Below, in pieces: positions 11,590-25,000 of a DNA stretch of 64,000 bases. Every line of letters starts with the position of its first letter. Positions within the stretch are counted from its first letter, which is position 1. Both the position numbers and the translations under genes were made by a program. Origin of the DNA: Marthasterias glacialis (taxonomy: Eukaryota > Echinodermata > Asteroidea > Forcipulatida > Asteriidae). The notes below the pieces were generated by a model, which was not told the origin of the DNA, ran no database searches, and saw only the letters and a list, made by a program, of their open reading frames with translations. The stretch covers positions 3,286,001 to 3,350,000 of the forward strand of contig OU452224.1 of NCBI GenBank assembly GCA_911728455.2, given 5' to 3'.

Positions 11590-11958
11590 TCAACAAGGAG
11601 CAAGTTTGAGTGTGCACATTTGGTCGAACTGTGGTTGATGACTGACTAGCAATGCGCATGCCATTGACGTATACACTTGAATGACCCGTTAGGTGGTCTA
11701 GTTTAAACACAATTCTTTGTCGGCACTGATACCTGCACTTCCATGACTTTCCGCCATTCTGCAATTTCGTCACTGGTTCCCTTCTGCACTTCAGAGAGGT
11801 TGACATGAAACAAGGCTACTGTGACCAGGGAAGAAACCAAGGTCCTGAGGCTGGTTCCAAATGGTCGACCACAGTCAATGGTCAACCAACCTGGGTTCAG
11901 GTCAAGATGGTCGACCTTTAGTTAACCATAGTGCGCACTCGAACTTGCTCAAGGGGTG
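11590..11958. mobile_element. Inverted-repeat element, degenerate
   Basis: gagcaagtttgagtgtgcac (11598) is the inverted match of gtgcgcactcgaacttgctc (11932); inner ggtcgaac and gtcgacc motifs also pair. Likely an old MITE directly after the ADCK5 stop. Confidence 0.4.
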
Positions 11959-11959
11959 C

Positions 11960-12240
11960 TTCTTAAAGCAAAACATTACTACATAGCTTTATTTTTTAAT
12001 GACTGCATACCATCACATGTCAAATCGTCAGTTTCTTTCATCCAATTTAAGAACAACCTAGAAACTCATCTTTTTAATGAAGCATTTGCATAATGTTGTT
12101 TTCTTGGTGTTCTGCTGTATCCTTGTATCCTTATATTTTAGTAATCTTGTACTTGTTATGTATTAGTGCCATGAGCACTTTTGTGGATTTGTGCGCATTT
12201 ATGAATATTCATTATTATTATGATTGTTATTATTAGTCAA
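11960..12240 (+). mobile_element. LINE 3' end fragment
   Basis: A frame near 12036 reads FIQFKNNLETHLFNEAFA then stop, matching the typical end of CR1/L2-like reverse transcriptases, followed by 3' sequence (gagcacttttgtggatttgt) and an att/tta-rich tail. The ORF upstream is lost. Confidence 0.5.
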
Positions 12241-12285
12241 TGCTTGTTTACATGATGATCAAGCCGTAGCCGCCAATTCAGAACA

Positions 12286-12480
12286 GGGCCCAATTTCATA
12301 GAGTTTCTTAGGCAGAAATTATTGCTCAACAAATTTCTGCTCAACAGAAAATGAGCAGGATACCAGTCACAAATGGTACACGTGACATGGTGTTTTGGCT
12401 GGTAACCTAAATGTGGTAAGCATAATTAATTTAGTGCTTAACTACTTTTTGTGCTTAAGCAGTTCTATGAAATTGGGTTC
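12286..12480. mobile_element. MITE (CCCAATTTCATAGA ends)
   Basis: About 195 bp with inverted ends GGGCCCAATTTCATAGA and TCTATGAAATTGGGTT; internal gcaggataccagtcaca is shared with 47123-47310. Confidence 0.65.
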
Positions 12481-12730
12481 TGACCTCAGTTTAGGACCCA
12501 AACTCACAACCTATTGATTGCAACTGCTCATCCTCTTAACCAGGGAGAGCCTCTGGATTCACCGTCATTGTGCAATTACACTGAAGCTACAATACAGGAT
12601 TGGTATTCATCAAAAAAGTGTTTAATTAGAATCAGTCTGAAAGTTTACTGATTATGAAGTTCATACCAATACCAATCTTCCATAGAAATATTTATGTCTG
12701 AGATACTGTCAAAGTTAGGAAAATAGAATT

Positions 12731-13258
12731 TGAAGGCCCTGATTTTAATTTCGGTTGTCACAACCAAAGTTAAGGACAATGTTTTTACATGCTGAAAAGT
12801 GTGCACGATTTTTCTCTATTTTCTCCTGACTCGGACAATGGATTGAGCCCAAATTTTCAAAACTTGTTTTCCATGTATGTATTAAATCACATCAATTTAG
12901 AACGCTGCAATATCAGCTTTACCAATCCTATTTTTTACCTTTTAATAGTAATTGTCTAAATTCATTGTGTATTCTATAAAATTGCTATAGAATTTGAATT
13001 TGAAGGCCCTGATTTTAATTTCGGTTGTCACAACCAAAGTTAAGGACAATGTTTTTACATGCTGAAAAGTGTGCACGATTTTTCTCTATTTTCTCCTGAC
13101 TCGGACAATGGATTGAGCCCAAATTTTCAAAACTTGTTTTCCATGTATGTATTAAATCACATCAATTTAGAACGCTGCAATATCAGCTTTACCAATCCTA
13201 TTTTTTACCTTTTAATAGTAATTGTCTAAATTCATTGTGTATTCTATAAAATTGCTAT
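12731..13258. repeat. Exact tandem duplication, 2 x 270 bp
   Basis: The block starting tgaaggccctgattttaa at 12731 recurs at 13001; by eye no mismatch is visible across the two copies. Non-coding. Confidence 0.85.
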
Positions 13259-13307
13259 AAGAAGATTTATGGAATATTTATTACAATACTGCCAAGGCTG
13301 TCAAAAG

Positions 13308-13562
13308 CAAAGATTATAGAGCGCCGTAGGCGCAAGATGGGGAACTCTGGCTGAAATGTGAAATCTCACTGGACGCCATTTCGGCAAGTGACTCTGTTGA
13401 TACAACACTGATACGTGCAGACCAGTGTAGACAATGACAATTGCTATCAATGGGAAACACAGGCATTCACTTGCCGAAATGGCGCCCATGCATATTTCAC
13501 TTTCAAACAGTAGATAAAGGCCCAGTTCCCCATCTTGCGCCTACGGCGCTCTATAATCTTTG
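13308..13562. mobile_element. Palindromic MITE, 255 bp
   Basis: Long near-perfect inverted ends of about 37 bp (CAAAGATTATAGAGCGCCGT and its inverse), and inner inverted cgccatttcggcaagtgac and cacttgccgaaatggcg. Confidence 0.8.
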
Positions 13563-13887
13563 GTCAAAAGACTAATGTTCCCAATTATTTTTAAAAATAT
13601 TAATATTTTTTATAGATCGCATGGATGTAAATGTAAAGTTGTTAATTAATAGGTCAACGATGTGCCTTGAACAATGCAGACTTTCTTTGTATAGAAGTAA
13701 ATGTTTTTCCCTATTTTACACATTTTTTTTTTTAGGTCAGGAGTGTCTGACTTAAGGGAAGTTTTGAGACAAATAGCTAACTTAACTTTCTTGGATTTTC
13801 TATGATGTTATTTAAACTTCGTAAAAGTGTCAGTGTTGTTTATAGCAGAGAATCGGAGTGTAATGTAGCAGAAAAGGACAAACTAAG

Positions 13888-14347
13888 TTTAAGGGCCCAT
13901 GAAGAGGTTTTTTGTCACGGAACATTTTTGTGATTTAATATATGGTTTCAAATTAACAAAACATAGTATTGACTATTTTGATGTGTCTGTTATGCGTTAA
14001 TACACTTTAATTAAGCCCCGAAAATGTGTGCCATTTGATTGCGCAATGATCCATGACGTAGGCTGTGGTAAAACATTTTGAAGACGGCTCTGGTGCCTAG
14101 TGGTCAACAATGCATTGTATGTTATTGTCACACACATGGCCCTGGTCAGCCGTTCCACTGTCTACGTCACAGATTTTATGTTAATGAGGAAGGGTGGGCG
14201 GAGCACGGCAACCCCCTAATTTTAGAAATCGTTATTTCTACATTTAATACGCATGTAAAAAATGTGAAAAAATTAAAGATATACTAAAATAGGCATACTT
14301 TATTTTTTTAACCAATAAAAAAAAATAATTCATGGGACCTTTAAAGT
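13888..14347. mobile_element. MITE with TTAA-adjacent ends (TTTAAGGGCCCATGAA)
   Basis: TTTAAGGGCCCATGAA at the left and TTCATGGGACCTTTAAA at the right are inverted, and both sit on TTAA. 460 bp, non-coding. Confidence 0.5.
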
Positions 14348-14604
14348 TAAAGTAAGATTTGAACCTTAACATGCTGTAGGGAGTAAAAACTGAGTAGATT
14401 TATTAGCGTCTATTTTGAGTAAATGTTGGTTTTGAGAAGAATTGGGTTTGAGATTGGAAGAATGTAGCACTGGCAGCCAGGCCCAAGTCCGCACATGGAC
14501 CGTTTGTCGACGAGAGGCTGATATTGCCTGGTATCCAACACATGTTTTTGAGCACGATTACCAGTTGATATCGGCTGCAAGTCAACAAACTGCCATTGTG
14601 CGAA

Positions 14605-15350
14605 CTTGGCCCGAATGGGCACACAGGCTCTAATCATTGACTTGTGTCCTTGTGCAAGACATTTCACCATAATTACTTCAGATAGGGGAAGAGGCAGTTA
14701 TGCTTGTCTCACAACAGATTCATTTACCCCTCCCTGTTCTTAGCTGTGCTGTGAAGAGACTTGCATTTACATCTCTCCAAGTTTTATTTTCTGCCCATTG
14801 GTGCAGGTTTCTATCCCTAAAAAAAAGTAGCCCACACCTCGAGTTGCCTTTGTGGTGGGTGAATTGCATAATTTTTTTTTTTTAAATCAAGAATCTCTAT
14901 CCTCGTAGGTACAAGTGTACTTAAGGGTGGTTGGGTTGGCATAGTGGTATCTTTCCTTGCCTTCCACCTCTTGGACCCCGGTTCGAATCTGGCCGAGGGC
15001 ACAATGTGGATTGGGTTTTCAGTCCCTACCTGATCACATGGGTTTTCTCAGAGAATAAATCTTGCTTTTTTTTCTCTCACGTCTAAACTGAAACTTTCTT
15101 CCTTGTCTCTCGCCATGGGGTTCTTGGCTGGTGTAGTAATTAAGTTAGCTTTCTGAGAATCCTGAGGCTTTACACCCAGAATGAATAAATACATACTTCT
15201 GGTTGATGAGAAGCAATTATAATTAACTGTCTTGTCCAGGGACACAAGTACCACGACTGGGATTCGAACCCAGACTCTGATGACTCAGCCATCAGAACTT
15301 GAGTTCAATGCTCTAGACCACTCGGCCATGACTTGGGGGGGGGCACAGAT
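14605..15350. mobile_element. Cluster of SINE fragments (families C and E)
   Basis: 14636-14700 carries the cttgtgtccttgtgcaagac block of family C; 14925-15130 is family E (ggttcgaatctggccgaggg); 15228-15345 is a minus-strand family C head (gggattcgaacccagactct). Confidence 0.5.
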
Positions 15351-17365
15351 ATTTGTAGAAGGGGCAATTTCAGTTGAGGTCAAGCCTAAAATTGCCTGAT
15401 TATAGCAAATTTCATGGAGTCCAGAGGCTGACGGGTTGGGGGGGGGGGCAAGCAACAGGGCAAGATGTTCCACAGGGGGCAGCTGCCCCCTTTGTCCACC
15501 TGGCTATGTCACTGCTCTAGGGTAATGCTAATTTTGAGTAACAAATTCTCTGACTGCAAGTAACAGGAAAACCCTAAATAAATAAAAAATATGGTGTTTA
15601 CCACAAAACCTGATTCAAGCAAAGTGTTTCTATGCAATCATGCTTTATTGAACGGGTTAGCTTTTGAAGGTGCAAATAATTTCCAACCTACGAGTATCAC
15701 TTTGTTTAAATTTGACACTAGTTACTACAGAAGAGTTTTTTTTTCCAAACAAAAACAAAACTTCTCTTTTTTTTCTTCTAAACTCTTACCAACTTTTTTA
15801 ACGGAACATTGTCATGCAAAAAACAAAGCATTGGAAAGCCTACCTAGATCAGTTTACTGAAACATATAGTTATGAATATCAATAAGTAACCTTTCCATTT
15901 CAACCCAAAACAAAACAAAAAGTTAAATCCCAATTTTTAAACAACGTAAAGTGACTGACTTAAAACCAGTGAGGCCATCTTCACATGCTGTGCTGTATTG
16001 AATATCTTGACTTGTGAATATGAAAATCCATCAAGAGCTTTAACGCCCTTTCTCAGTGGGTGAATAAAGCATGCACTATTAAATACAAATGTGCTTCATG
16101 AGTGTGCCATTCCACCCATATGAAATTTATAAGTGAACTATTCAGTGGTTATACCCTCGAGTACATATAATGAGAGATGTTTCACCAGGTGGCATTAGAC
16201 AAACTAGGTAGTTTTCCATTTTTCTGGGCATTAGAACATTTCCGAAAACAATGGATTTTTCTGGTAAGACTTCTACCATCTGGTGAACCCATAATCATCC
16301 TATTCAGGAATATCCTAATGGCCTCGTTAATTGTCTTCAATCCGATGAAGGAAGTAGTTCTTGCTGACCCCAAAGGTTTATTACAGTTCCAGAAGAACCA
16401 AGAAAGCAGATCCAGAATTATCTGCGCTAATTGTTACATATCACCAAAAAGTCTTGCCCTAATTTAAGATATTAAATTGGAAACTTTGTTCTTGGGACAG
16501 TCTTTCAGGATACAGCTGCTGTGATATTTCTAATAATGTATTAATTGTTGTGAAGCCAGTCTAAGGAATTTTTTTTTTTAGGAAATCCCTTATAATTAAA
16601 CTTGATCAAATAAATTGAAATAATTATTATATCTGGCCATTTTGGTTACATCACAGCATGGTTTCAAACTGTGTTACGCTTTTGTACAGCCATACAGCTT
16701 CATTCCCAGATACACTTTAGATTTCTCACATATGGCCAGACTTTTCTTAATTTTCTACAATAAATTAAATTTCTCTCATCTGTAGTTAAGAAGCATCGCA
16801 TCGGACTAGATAAATTCAAATTTAATCATTAAAGGAGTTTTACAACTTGGTTTAAAATTCTTAACATATTCTTGAATAATTAACAAGTTTAAATGTAACT
16901 TTCCACATAAGTGTGGTAGGACAAAGCCAAAAAATACCTGGGCTGCATTTTTGGTCAGCTTAATCTTTCTGGAGATTCTGGTATTGTTTTTGAATATGAT
17001 TACAGTTCATATGATTATTTGCTTCAACATTAATCAAGATGATACCCTTAAAATCCAACTGGAAACTCCCACTACCAATTCCCATATTTTGTTTTTAAAT
17101 GTTAACACTTGGCATTACCTGACTTTTGTCCCACTTCTCAAGGTAGAGCATGCCAGCTGAAAGGAACAAAAAACGTTTTGCTGTAATTTGAGTTGATATA
17201 AAATACTGCAGCCCTCATCGGAAAAAAAAAAATAAAAAAATAGATTCATATTTATTTGTTTAATTCCCACTTCATTCAAATACTCTATTTTATGGTTTTA
17301 AAAACCATTCTATATTAAACCAGAATGTTTTTGAAAAATATACCGATAAATAAGTCTTCTGATAC
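15351..17365. other. Intergenic AT-rich DNA
   Basis: G runs at 15338-15346 and 15438-15449, then AT-rich sequence with several poly-A and poly-T runs. Open frames here (for example 16177-16467) show no family signature. May include 3' UTR of ADCK5, but no evidence supports it. Confidence 0.4.
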
Positions 17366-17946
17366 CTAACCAGATAGGCGCCAGCTAACGTGTATCCACG
17401 TAAATGCCTTTGTGTAAAATCGGAATACCGGAACAAGAGTCATGCGGACATTCCATTGCTGAACGAGCACAGAGCACGCACATGCCGTGTAACACTTCAT
17501 TCACCCACACAAACAGGAAACTTGGCGGAGAATATTTCACACATTTTTGGCTATTGTACAGGCATTATTGTATAATCCCCAACTCCAGACCTTTTTGTTC
17601 CCCAGAAGAGAAGTAGGAGACATAGAGAGGCTTCCACTATTGTTCATTCATTGTATTTCAGCTCAATGGAGGTGAGTCAGAGTGAATCAGAGATCCAGCC
17701 TTGGTCCTGGATTTAGTATCAATTGTAGGCTGTGGCACATGCCAAGGTTTTGCAATTCTTAGATGCGTGAATTTGACATTTTCTCGATTTAAAAAAAATA
17801 AATGAAGAAATCACAATTTTTGTTGTTATTCTCTTGGCTTTGTCTAGTCAAGGTTTCCAAAGAAAGATAATTCCGGCAATTCCGAGAAAATAATCCTGTC
17901 AAGCTGGATGGGAAAAAATGCAAGAATCCCTGCGGCAACTGGCTAA
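17366..17946 (+). mobile_element. Family A MITE, near full length (581 bp)
   Basis: Begins CTAACCAGATAGGCGCCAG and ends CGGCAACTGGCTAA, so both TTAA ends are now CTAA. The interior is complete. Confidence 0.7.
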
Positions 17947-18454
17947 ATTGTTTATAAAGATCACTCTATAAAAACTTAAAATGTCAAAATGTACTATTTA
18001 TGCTGTCAAGATTGTTTTTCATTTTTATTTTTTTATTTTAAATACCTTAATGGCTTAAAATGTATCTTTTCCTCTGGATTGAATCGCAAAGTATGTGTAA
18101 TTTTAGTATCAAAGGGATACACACTAGTTATTTTTTTGGACACAGTTCAAGGTTAAGGTTAACAAGTGGTATACTATGTTTGTTCACTAAATTTATAAGC
18201 TTTTCATATGGTGGTGATAATTGAAAACAGACTCAAGTTGGTATTTGTGATTGTTGTAGTCGGGCAAGTTCTTTTACATCTTGTTTTATATTTTGAGTAA
18301 TAAACTACACGGGAAACTGCCTGGGTAAACTTTCAATCAACTTTGTTGGTGAACAACGAAAAATTAACTTTTGGTCACTCCAAAAAATGTTTTCTGTTTT
18401 GTATGAGAAAGATAGAGAAGTGTGTCTTACCTATCCGTATGGTAGTATTGCAAT
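17947..18454. other. 3' flank of the Sfp1-like gene
   Basis: Presumed 3' UTR and beyond. 18290-18380 contains gcctgggtaaactttcaatc, similar to the flanks of SINE family G at 43.1 and 55.4 kb. Confidence 0.35.
18024..18037 (-). terminator. Candidate polyadenylation signals of the Sfp1-like gene
   Basis: Two AATAAA hexamers on the minus strand (18029-18024 and 18037-18032) lie about 420 bases after the stop in T/A-rich DNA. This is position-based inference only. Confidence 0.25.
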
Positions 18455-19074
18455 CTAGGATGGTGTGATACACTTGTATGCAACTCGTAAGTATTCACTG
18501 CCCTCCACCCATGGATCACCAAACACGCCTGTGTCAGCCTTCAGTGTGCAGAATTCTTTACCATTACAAAGTTGACCGGCTACTTCGATAGCTCCCACCG
18601 AGACATGCTCTGCATCGGGAAGGGCCTCCCCATCCTCAAGACAGAGCCTATCATTGGCATGGCGACCAAAGAAGACCTCCTCGAGGACTATCTCTGAACC
18701 AAGTTGGCAGAATAAAGTTACACTCTCGTCCAAGCAGACTCGGAGACTGCTGATATCTTCTCGGTTGTGTGAGATCTTCTTGTGTTCGCAGGAGAATTCC
18801 ACATGAAGATATTTGAAGTCCTTGACACAAGGTTCCCCAAAGTATTGAGTGCTGGCTTCAATATTGCATCTCGTCATGCCCTGGCAGATGCGTTTTATCT
18901 GAGTTATGCTGTTCTCCGCATTGCAGCTCTTATCACCACTGACTTCCAAGCAAATTTGAGCTTGTTCAGGGTTGCCAAAGTGTGCGTCCAGAATGTTGAC
19001 AAATCTTTCCTCTCCGCAGAAAATCCCAACAACTTGCCTCTCAGGTATAAGAACAGTCTGTGGGAAGGGGGTTT
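18455..19074 (-). CDS. Sfp1-like: Sfp1-like exon 35 (last): SUEL lectin domains 3 and 4, stop
   Basis: 620 nt, 205 codons and TAG at 18455-18457; acceptor cttccccaacag. Two SUEL lectin domains: IFCGEERFVNILDAHFG and YFGEPCVKDFKYLHVEFSC, then VFFGRHANDRLC and VFGDPWVEGSEYLRVAYKC, and a four-residue tail ITPS. Unlike exon 26, the last strand is not on a separate exon. A good donor (ggatag/gtaaga, near 18432) lies after the stop, so an intron in the 3' UTR is possible. Confidence 0.9.
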
Positions 19075-22000
19075 CTGTTGGGGAAGGAAACGTACAAAAA
19101 CCATTGTACTGTGTTTCTGATCAACCTAGAGAAGGGGTTTGCCCTGGTGTTTCTACCAGAGGCTGCTAAATGCGACGCAGCACCTTGTAAATTCATAACA
19201 AGGTGCTTCATGCAATGGGTCTCATAAAAAAAGAAAAAAAAGAAAGTTGTCTTAAAAATAGCAATAAGCGCTTTGAGATGCCCATAGATGAAGCGCTATA
19301 TAAAAACTAGTTATTATTATCATATTTGGTATAATTGGCCAATACATTCTTTGATGGGGAAGGCCTTCTGTAACATTCCCCCCCCCCCCCCCCGGCTCTA
19401 GAACTCTTCACCTGAATATCTCACAGACACACAAGACACTGCATGCTTCAAACAATCTCTCAAACTCATCTCTTTGCATACGCCTAAAGAACATAATATG
19501 TGAGAATTTGCTTTGCTGACTTTGACCGGCATCTTTGAATGTTTTTTTCATATAAAGTGCGTCTTACCAATGCTGTTTTATTGTTTCCTTACCGCCTTAT
19601 TAAAAGTACTCTCAAAATAAAAAAATAGCTCTTAAAGACTCTGAAATCAATGTTATTTATTTCACTTACTTCAATTTTTCAAATAAGCATGCATACATTC
19701 ATAAAAGTCCTGCCAATACATAAACCGTTTTCCTTTTTTGCTTTCACTAAATCCTGACCACCAAATTTAGTGAAATGTTCCTAGGTTTTTTTAATAATGT
19801 GTTTGTTGAAAATTGGAGGATGGGAAATGAATTTACTCTTGGAAAAACAAATAATGTTTTAACCCTTTAATTAATAAAAAAACCCAAATAATTACACTAA
19901 TATAAAAACACAAACCTAAGCACTTTTTGGTTGCTTCATCTCTGAAGTACTTCTCCTCGCACAGGCATAATGTCTCCCCATCCTTGGCTCCACAGTACTC
20001 ATTTGGACCACAACTGTAACCAGTGCATACAAGGTTACGGAATCCCACACATGAGCAGACAGTTTGACAGTCCTTGCTGATGACGCTTTCCCCTTTCTGT
20101 TAAAAAACAACAACAACAACAACAATAACACGCAGTTCAAACTGAAGCCTCATTTAGTTTAGCCTCAACCAACTCTGAGAAAGTCTCATGGAATGTTTGA
20201 AGTCTTTGAGGGCAATTCTTAACCAGTTAACTCTAGACGATGTGCATACACACCAATACTTCCCCTGGCAGAAATCGGGCGACGCGAGTTTTGTACTTGG
20301 TTGTAAAGTTGAAAGACAGGAACAAAGGTCACCCGGACATTCCACTGCAAAGTTTGCACAGAGCAAGCACTCACATTCCAATGCTTCGTTTCACCCACAC
20401 AGAGGTCAGGTGGTACTGGAAATCATGCTTTAATTGTATCTTGAAAATGATGCTTTTACCTGAACATACATGATTATCATTACTTGTTAGTCACAGCATT
20501 TTCTGAATTTTTCGGATTTAATCACATATTTTGGGTTATATATTTTGGGTTATAAATTGGGGAAGAAAAAAAATTTTTTTTGGAGGGGGGTCAGAAAATA
20601 AATTGGAATTCGAGGACAAAATGTTAAAAAATAGCACCCCTGAGTTTGCCATAAGCCTCCTGAACATAATGGAAAGTAAAGTTTCAATGGGGGTATAGTC
20701 TGTCACCCCAGGGTGCCCTTTACATATCAGGACTTTACATATCCACAATGGGAGAGTAGAGATAAACTACTCCAATCAGGATAATGACTTACCCTGTAGT
20801 ATTCTCCACTATCTTGATGAACACATCCACATTCCTCAATTGCAACGCATTTGCCACCTTCTTTGAGGTGACCATTCACACAGACACAGTTTTCTCTGTC
20901 AGCCGTGTTACATGTCAAAGAGGCAGTTGGGTTAGCACAGTTGGATGGGCAAGCCGGGCTCATGGGGCTGTACAACATGCCCATGGATTTACAATCGAAT
21001 TCTGAAGAAAAACAAACACACAGAGATAAAAATTTGTAACACCATGTCTGTCTTTGACAACCAGTGGCGCTTCTGTGCATGCACAGATGTAATCATCACA
21101 TTATTTCACGGAAGAGTTGTGAAACATTGCAAACGGTCACAGGAGGGCGGGCTATAATACTCACTGCAGAAGTCGTCCCGTCTCCAGTTGATCGTGATGC
21201 CAATATATGCACACTTCTCAGCATAAAGCTGGTAGTCATCACAGTAGGCCAGACCATCAGGAATGGCGCACATGTCCATCATGCAATTCTTGAAAATAGT
21301 TTCAGGGTTCACAGTGCCGAGGCACTCCTGAAACGGGCCTACAAGAGCAAAAACAAAAATCAGTCAATCTGGAAGAGTACATTCACTCATACTCTATATC
21401 TAGCCTTCACAAAATACATCTTGTGAAATTGTCATCAATTAGGTCAAACATAAACAAACTAATCTCAGTTTTAGCAAAATTTGAATATCAGACACAATTT
21501 AAAAGATATTTTCTCATGGCAACATATTTTTCAGGATACATTTTAACTGCTTACAGATTAAAAAAATTCACAATTTTAAAGGACGGTATTATTTTGTAAA
21601 AATCTAACTTTTACCAGAGTTCACTCCAAGAAAAATTCCTGCATGAAACTTTTGAAAATTACGCAAATTAAAAAAGTTCCTCACATATAAAACATGAAAT
21701 CCATGCAATACATGTTACCAAAAATTGTTTTAACATAAACCGCTGGTGACCACATTATTTGGGACCAGTCAAGCATGAAGAACACACTCAAACACAACAG
21801 CATGCATGTGTTCAGAGCATAATTTTATAACTCTGTTAGCACCATTTTAGAAGAAAAAAAAGAAGTAAAAAAAAATGTTCTTACTAAATTCACTTTCATA
21901 TCATATAATCTAACAATCATTGAGATTTTTCAATAAACGCCCAAGTTCTTGATCTATCCTCTGTGTGATCTGTAAACTCAAACACTTGTTTTTTTGTACA

Positions 22001-25000
22001 CAAACATAGGCTCCATAGGGGTTTTGACATTTCAGATCTTGTCCACATTTTGAAGGAATTGCATAAAAGCAACCCTATGTTTTTTCACCTTCGGCAAGAT
22101 CCGATCTTTCTCGATCCAAACATTGTTAACTTAGATATGGACGTGAACAATGACAAAACTACAGGTTTATAATAAAAGGCCATTGCATTTGGCTTGAGTT
22201 CTGTTGTGTACACGATCTTGATTGAACGCAATCAGTCTGGTACCGTGTTTCACTTCCAGGATAACACCTTAAGTCTGTCGCGAGGACCCAGACAAACACT
22301 TACCTGTATCACTGATGAGACCACCGCATATTTCTTGGGCTTTATCTTTGACAGCAGCATCACGGCAAGGTTCGGGTATATCACAACCAACGCATTCATG
22401 ACATTCCTCTTCACCCGCTTGAAGATCTGTCTCTTTGACATGCCACGACTGTCCAAACTTCTGTATGTCTTCAACCTACAACGCAACCAAAACAAATTAA
22501 ATGTGGCGTGTTTTTTCTCACCTCTGTAAGAAAATTTGAATTACTTGAATTCCATTAGTCTATATCTTAATAATTATAATAAAAAATATAAATTTCAATT
22601 TGCCTTACACCAATGTGTAATAAGCACTGTATACTCGTTGCTTTCGAGTCCTGTGGAAAAAAAACCCCACAGGCAACACCAGTGGGATTCGAACCCACGA
22701 CTCCCGCATGACTAGAGCAGATGTCTTAACCACTAGACCACCGAGCACGCCTGGTGACGAGGGGCCAGTTCGAATCCAGTATTATTAGCGGCAGGTACCG
22801 CAAACAATTAGATCGATGTTAATATTTGCATCGGGGAAATGAATATAAATTTCAATTTGCCTTACACCGATGTGTGATAAGCACTGTATACTCAGTGCTT
22901 TCCAGTCCTGTGGGAAAACAATCCACACAGATGGTGACATCCACACAGGGTATAACCCTCAGTTTACTTAATTAAAATATGGTTAAATTTACACATAGCA
23001 CAAACATGGTAACTTACCAGTAATCCAATTCGAGTAATGAACTCATCCTCCTTGTCACTGTTGTAGTTTCCACAAAGACCTTCCACATGGTTAAAGTAGT
23101 CTCCGGTTACATCTACCTCCACAAGATACCTACCATCCCAACGTATCACAATACCTGCATTTGTTGTTACAATCTGTGAAAAAAACGTAAGATAGTATTT
23201 TTTTTAAATGTAGGAAAAATCACACTTAACCAGTTGATGCTGATCGACCTGTATACACACAAATACTGTCCGAGCCAGCAAACGAAGGTCATGTAAACAC
23301 CCCATTGTGTAAAATCGGAACAATGAAACAAGGGTTGTCTGGACATTTTGTTTTGCAGCGTGCACAGCAGTACTGTTGTGACTGTGCAATGCTTCATTTC
23401 ACCCACACAAAAAGGACAGATGGTGTTAAATGTTTCGCCAATTTTTGCCTATTATGCGGGGGTTATTGTGTAATCCCTGATGCCAGACCTATGTCCTTTT
23501 GTTCCAAGAAGAGGATTACCAGACATCCGACATCATTATTTATTCATTGATTTTCGGCTTAATGGAGGTAAGTCAGAGTGAACCGGGGATCCAGCCTTAA
23601 AAAAAAATTTTAAAAATCAAACAAAAAAAGCCAAGATCTGCCCCAAAACCTAACAAAAAAATGAACAAATACAAAAGGTTTTTTGGGGCATTGCCCAAAC
23701 ACCTAAAATAAAAAAACAAAACAAAACAAACACAGACAAGAAGTGTTTCGGGCGTTGCCCAATCACCTAAAAAAAAATCTGGCAAAACTGTATTTAATAG
23801 TATAATAGTGTACACATCAACAAAAGTGAAAACTTAGTCCGTTTCCTTACCACGTTCGGGACATCAACAACAATTTGTATATCATCCGATGTGTAACCAT
23901 TGGTTTTGACATCATCAATCAATGCAACTCCCTTACTGCGTAGCTTAATTACCTGCGTAGGAAAAACATTAAACATTCAAAAAGATATAGGGAATCTCTT
24001 TATGCAAGTAAATATGTTTGTGGATGAATTCAACGTAACCTTTTAGGGGACACAACCATATCCACAACAATGGAGTGTAGACTTTAAGTAGTTCAGAAAT
24101 AGAAGTTGGAGCAATGTTATTTAAAGATTTGTGAACAATTAGCATGAGTTTGAAAACAATTCTCTGTGAAATAGGAAGCCAATGCAGATCTTTCAAGATT
24201 GGAGTGATCTGGCATGACTTTCTGGACAAAGTTACAACACGAGCTGCTGTGTTTTGTATGCGCTGAAGACAAGATATCTGATTCTGCGGGAGACCATAAA
24301 GGAGTGTATTCCCATTATCCAGCCGTGATGTGACAAACGCGTGTACAATTTGTTCAGCAGCTTTTTGAGAAAAAACGTAGGACAATTTCGTTGAGTACAA
24401 GGGCTGACTTGCGTGTACATTATGGTGTAGGCTTTTATAGACTTTTCAAGCTTTTCACGACTAGTAGGTGCAAATCTGGGAGGGGGGGGGGTGGTAGTTG
24501 TAATGGCAGGTGGAATTGGAGCACCCGAAACCTCCCCCACTGAATATAAAACCTACATGTTTATCATAGATGAAGTCCACCGCAACTGTAGATGACATGT
24601 CAGGGTTCCTTCGGGCCTTCTCATTGGTAACAATGACTTCAAAGTCCTTCACATTTCCATCAGCATTTTTGACCAGGGTATACCTGCACGGGCCCATGAA
24701 GTCATAGGCCACATCGTCGAATGTAATGTAATGAGGATCTCCAAGTGCTTTACACGTTGCTTTGCCTGCAATCACACCACACATACTCCATCGAGTTAGT
24801 GTTATAATAATTGAAAGCATTACAAAGCAAGCGGTTTGAACACACACAAGTGAACACTTTGCATTGCTTGAATAAGCTGCCGCAAGCTGAAGTCTTAAGA
24901 TGTTGGGTTTTTTTTCCCCCGTGCCAATAAACGGGTGACGTTGGTTTTGTATTTTTGTGTGAAAGTCAAAGCCCAGAATAAAGGTCACCCGGACATTCCA

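Noticed and set aside
16177..16467. Intergenic plus-strand open frame of 96 codons
   Set aside because: No signal peptide, domain or splice context, in AT-rich sequence with open frames on both strands.
22680..22760. True tRNA gene on the minus strand
   Set aside because: A and B boxes are good, but the sequence continues into the shared family B tail and the acceptor-stem ends do not pair convincingly; it recurs as a dispersed repeat.
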